From Actinomycetota bacterium (GTDB taxonomy: Bacteria; Actinomycetota; Acidimicrobiia; Acidimicrobiales; Ilumatobacteraceae): DNA of 15,251 bases. A model generated the notes under the pieces. That model was not told the DNA's origin and made no database searches. It was given only the letters and a program-made list of their open reading frames with translations. The stretch covers positions 1-15,251 of the forward strand of contig WLEG01000018.1 of the NCBI GenBank assembly GCA_009704425.1, in the 5' to 3' direction. The position numbers were made by a program, and so were the translations under genes. Below are positions 13,287 through 15,251 of this stretch, one piece after another (the first letter of the stretch is position 1; the number at the start of each line of letters is the position of its first letter).

Positions 13287-14228
13287 TCAGGCGGCGATCC
13301 AGGTTCGCGTGTCGGTGCCCGCCCAGTAGGCGACGCGCTTCTCGGCTTCGGACCGCGCGGATTCGTCGGTGACGGACGCCCGGACACGCATCACGGTGGC
13401 CACCAACAATCGCAATTCGGCGATCCCCCGGGTCAGAGCGTCGTCGGTGTGGTCGGTTCCGTATCCGTCGGCGAACGCGGAGTACGTGCCGGCCCGTCCT
13501 CCCCAACGCTCCTCCCATCGCAGGAGGGGGGCGTGATCCCATGCGGGTCGTGACAATGAGAGCAAGTCCCAGTCGAGGACGACGGTGCGACCGGTGCGTC
13601 GGTCCACCACCACGTTGCCCGGATGCAGATCCCCGTGCACCACGACCGCGCCGTCGAGACCCTCGGCGAGGTGAGGGAGCACCCACCGGAGCCGCTCGTG
13701 CGCCGTGCTCAGAATGGCCCGCCATTCGGGCGCGAGGCTCGCCGAGAGGTCGTCGAGCGTCGCGGCCACGTCCCACCATGCGAATCGAGCGGCCACGGGA
13801 AGTGGATGCACGCCCGACAGCCGGCTCGGATCGACGCGGTGCAGTGCGCGGGTCATTCTGCCGACCTCCGTCCAGTCGGGATCGGCCGTGGGGTCGTGGT
13901 CGATGTGCTCCCAGGTGGTGGCCCACAGTTCGGGGTCGATGTCGGGATCGACGAACGAACGGACGTCGTACGGAACGGGAACCCGAAGCCCGAGGTCGGT
14001 GAGAACACGCGATGCGTTCAGGGCCGCCACGGGGTCGGTCGTCGGACGACAGATCCGGATCGCGCACGGGCCCGCTCGATAGACGGCGTTCATGCTCACG
14101 CGTTCGAGACGTGGTTCGGGTAGATCGAGTTGCTCGGCGACGCGGCGCGCCAACCGTTCGGCGCGCAGGATGCGGCTCGGATCCCCGGCGAGCACGGGAG
14201 ACGCGACGAGGGGTTCGACGTCGGTCAT
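13287..14228 (-). CDS. Aminoglycoside-phosphotransferase-fold kinase (APH family), substrate unknown
   Basis: This 313-residue protein has the APH/choline-kinase-type phosphotransferase fold. The catalytic loop H198-G-D200-L-H-P-G-N205 and the metal-binding L-D219-W-D221 motif are clear, and the N-terminal lobe has the A-I-R58-I-C strand of the nucleotide site. It would phosphorylate a small metabolite hydroxyl; resistance to antibiotics is only one of many roles in this family and should not be assumed. The ATG at 14228 lies 7 bp after the glcE stop codon, so the kinase is probably in the glcD-glcE operon; an in-frame ATG at 14261 would overlap glcE and is less likely. Its position suggests a possible link to glycolate or glycerate metabolism (for example a sugar-acid kinase), but that is an inference. 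Confidence 0.85.
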   Translation of the reverse strand: MTDVEPLVASPVLAGDPSRILRAERLARRVAEQLDLPEPRLERVSMNAVYRAGPCAIRICRPTTDPVAALNASRVLTDLGLRVPVPYDVRSFVDPDIDPELWATTWEHIDHDPTADPDWTEVGRMTRALHRVDPSRLSGVHPLPVAARFAWWDVAATLDDLSASLAPEWRAILSTAHERLRWVLPHLAEGLDGAVVVHGDLHPGNVVVDRRTGRTVVLDWDLLSLSRPAWDHAPLLRWEERWGGRAGTYSAFADGYGTDHTDDALTRGIAELRLLVATVMRVRASVTDESARSEAEKRVAYWAGTDTRTWIAA

Positions 14229-14235
14229 CGCACGG

Positions 14236-15162
14236 TCATCGGCCCGGCAGGTGGCCGGCACCGGGATTCAGGCGTCGATCGGGGTCGAACGACGACAACA
14301 GTCGATGATGAATGCCCGCGATGGCCGGGTCGATGCTCCGTTCGGGCTGCTTCTCATCGGAGTGGATCACCCCGACTCCGACCTCGGCCAGGACCCGCCC
14401 GACGCGGGCGGACACGTGCTCGACGATCCGGCTCGGTGGCACGGACCAACGGTGCGGTCGACGACCGGGCTCCGGCTCCTCGTCCACCTCCTCCGTCGCG
14501 AATCCGTGGCGACGCAGGTCGAGCACGGTGGAGTCGATGTCGCTCGGGTGACCCTCGAGGCACACCCACGCCTCGCGTCCGTCCCACAGGATGGACGACG
14601 GGCGATGCAGACGCGTGATCAGTTCGACGACTCTCGTGGTCGACAGGTCGACGAGCCGGAACCACCGTGTCGCGGGAGGTATCGGACGGGTTCGCAACGT
14701 CACCTCGGCCAGCGCTCCGAGTCGACCGTGCGCGCCGACGACGAGGCGGCAGAGATCGAAGCCACTCACGTTCTTCACCGTGGGGCCCCCACCCTTCACG
14801 ATGTCGCCCCGTCCGTCGACCATGTGCACCTCGAGCAACGATTCGCGAAGGTGGCCGCGTCCGAGACGCAGGTGATCGTTCCAGCCGGTGGCCACGGCTC
14901 CCCCCACCGTGCCCGAGGCGTGACGACGCTGTCCGAGGTTGACGTACTGACCGCGTGCGCGCAGAGTCTCGTCGAGCTCGGCCACGGACGTCCCCGCTCC
15001 GCAGGAGACCGTCATCTCGTCGGGTTGGAACGAATCGACTCCCGCGGGAGCGCTCACGACTCGGATCCGGTCGGGCGCCCCGACGCGCGAGCCGGCTCCC
15101 CGGACCCAGACCTCTCCGTTCGCGCCGATTTCCTCGGCGAACACGGCCGTGCGCGGGTTCAC
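14236..15162 (-). CDS. glcE: Glycolate oxidase FAD-binding subunit (GlcE-like)
   Basis: This 308-residue subunit has the PCMH-type FAD-binding domain (FAD_binding_4). The pyrophosphate-binding V-W-V-R-G-A-G-S and the S-C-G-A-G-T-S segment are visible, followed by A-S-G-T-V-G-G-A-V-A. The second half of the domain reads G-G-G-P-T-V-K-N-V-S-G-F-D with G-R-L-G-A-L, the characteristic GlcE/GlcD pattern. It lacks the long C-terminal substrate domain of GlcD, as expected for GlcE. The GTG at 15162 is chosen: it overlaps the GlcD stop codon (GTGA) and has GAGGGA 8 nt upstream, whereas the in-frame GTG at 15168 would have only 2 nt spacing. With GlcD and GlcF it forms a glycolate oxidase. Confidence 0.9.
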   Translation of the reverse strand: MNPRTAVFAEEIGANGEVWVRGAGSRVGAPDRIRVVSAPAGVDSFQPDEMTVSCGAGTSVAELDETLRARGQYVNLGQRRHASGTVGGAVATGWNDHLRLGRGHLRESLLEVHMVDGRGDIVKGGGPTVKNVSGFDLCRLVVGAHGRLGALAEVTLRTRPIPPATRWFRLVDLSTTRVVELITRLHRPSSILWDGREAWVCLEGHPSDIDSTVLDLRRHGFATEEVDEEPEPGRRPHRWSVPPSRIVEHVSARVGRVLAEVGVGVIHSDEKQPERSIDPAIAGIHHRLLSSFDPDRRLNPGAGHLPGR

Positions 15163-15251
15163 ACCCACAGTCCCTCGACATGGGCGTGAGCGTCACCGCA
15201 ACCGGCCGGGCTGGGGAGAACCTTGAAGGGATTGGCCAGACCCAACGGATC
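15159..15251 (-). CDS. glcD: Glycolate oxidase subunit GlcD, C-terminal end only (partial)
   Basis: The last 30 residues are visible before the TGA at 15159-15161. They contain D-P-L-G-L-A-N-P-F-K-V-L-P, the conserved C-terminal block of GlcD-type FAD-linked oxidases, usually D-P-x-G-L-x-N-P-G-K-V-L-P, followed by S-P-A-G-C-G-D. The normal glycine before the lysine is a phenylalanine here. Its stop overlaps the GlcE start by four bases, so the two are cotranscribed. Most of the gene is outside the window. Confidence 0.82.
   Translation of the reverse strand, partial: DPLGLANPFKVLPSPAGCGDAHAHVEGLWV
15171..15176 (-). promoter_or_regulatory. Shine-Dalgarno sequence of glcE
   Basis: On the minus strand GAGGGA within the end of glcD lies 8 nt before the GTG at 15162. 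This spacing decides the start in favour of 15162 over 15168. Confidence 0.55.

Noticed and set aside
13284..13289. TGATCA palindrome as a regulatory site
   Set aside because: It is simply two opposing TGA stop codons meeting; no longer symmetry surrounds it.
12970..14067. 365-codon minus-strand frame spanning the junction of the mycothiol-type and kinase genes
   Set aside because: It is strongly arginine- and proline-rich and overlaps two genes with clear family motifs, so it is a shadow frame.
13287..14228. Antibiotic (aminoglycoside) resistance gene
   Set aside because: The APH fold is shared by many metabolite kinases. There is no mobile element, and it sits in a glycolate oxidase operon, so resistance is not supported.

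Overview
The window is a G+C-rich, tightly packed chromosomal stretch from an actinobacterium. Evidence for this is the pervasive G/C third codon positions, a mycothiol-dependent-type maleylpyruvate isomerase domain, an actinobacterial-style transketolase/transaldolase pair, and promoters placed so that transcripts start at the first codon. An Acidimicrobiia-like lineage is my best guess, from overall gene texture only. I see no mobile elements, tRNA, rRNA or CRISPR, and no gene-free stretch longer than about 90 bp.

Layout. (1) 1-491, minus: a CDP-alcohol phosphatidyltransferase (phospholipid synthesis), cut by the left edge. (2) 565-1805, plus: an SDR dehydrogenase and a HIT protein, start-stop overlapped. 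(3) 1815-2525, minus: an SRAP/YedK-type abasic-site DNA-crosslinking protein. (4) 2613-5868, plus: a three-gene operon of two amidohydrolase-2 proteins (the second lacks most metal ligands) and a secreted beta-lactamase-like serine hydrolase. (5) 5870-6325, minus: a PaaI-type hotdog thioesterase, divergent from (6) 6371-7498, plus: N-acetylglucosamine-6-phosphate deacetylase. (7) 7527-11053, plus: an orphan 131-residue protein, then transketolase and transaldolase (non-oxidative pentose phosphate pathway). (8) 11055-15251: a glycolate-oxidase-like locus on the minus strand (GlcD C-terminus at the right edge, GlcE, an aminoglycoside-phosphotransferase-fold kinase, GlcF and a coupled 72-residue protein), interrupted by a plus-strand mycothiol-dependent-type enzyme.

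No single undescribed defence or mobile system stands out. The most informative signals are structural. Nine of nine genes that begin a transcription unit (or follow a gap of at least 28 bp) and do not have a Shine-Dalgarno sequence carry a TANNNT-like (xANNNT) hexamer exactly 6-7 nt before the start codon, which implies leaderless transcription and fixes several start codons. Four convergent gene pairs are separated by only 0, 1, 1 and 9 bp. One amidohydrolase of an adjacent pair looks catalytically dead, and the glycolate oxidase locus carries an unexplained kinase and a small coupled helical protein.
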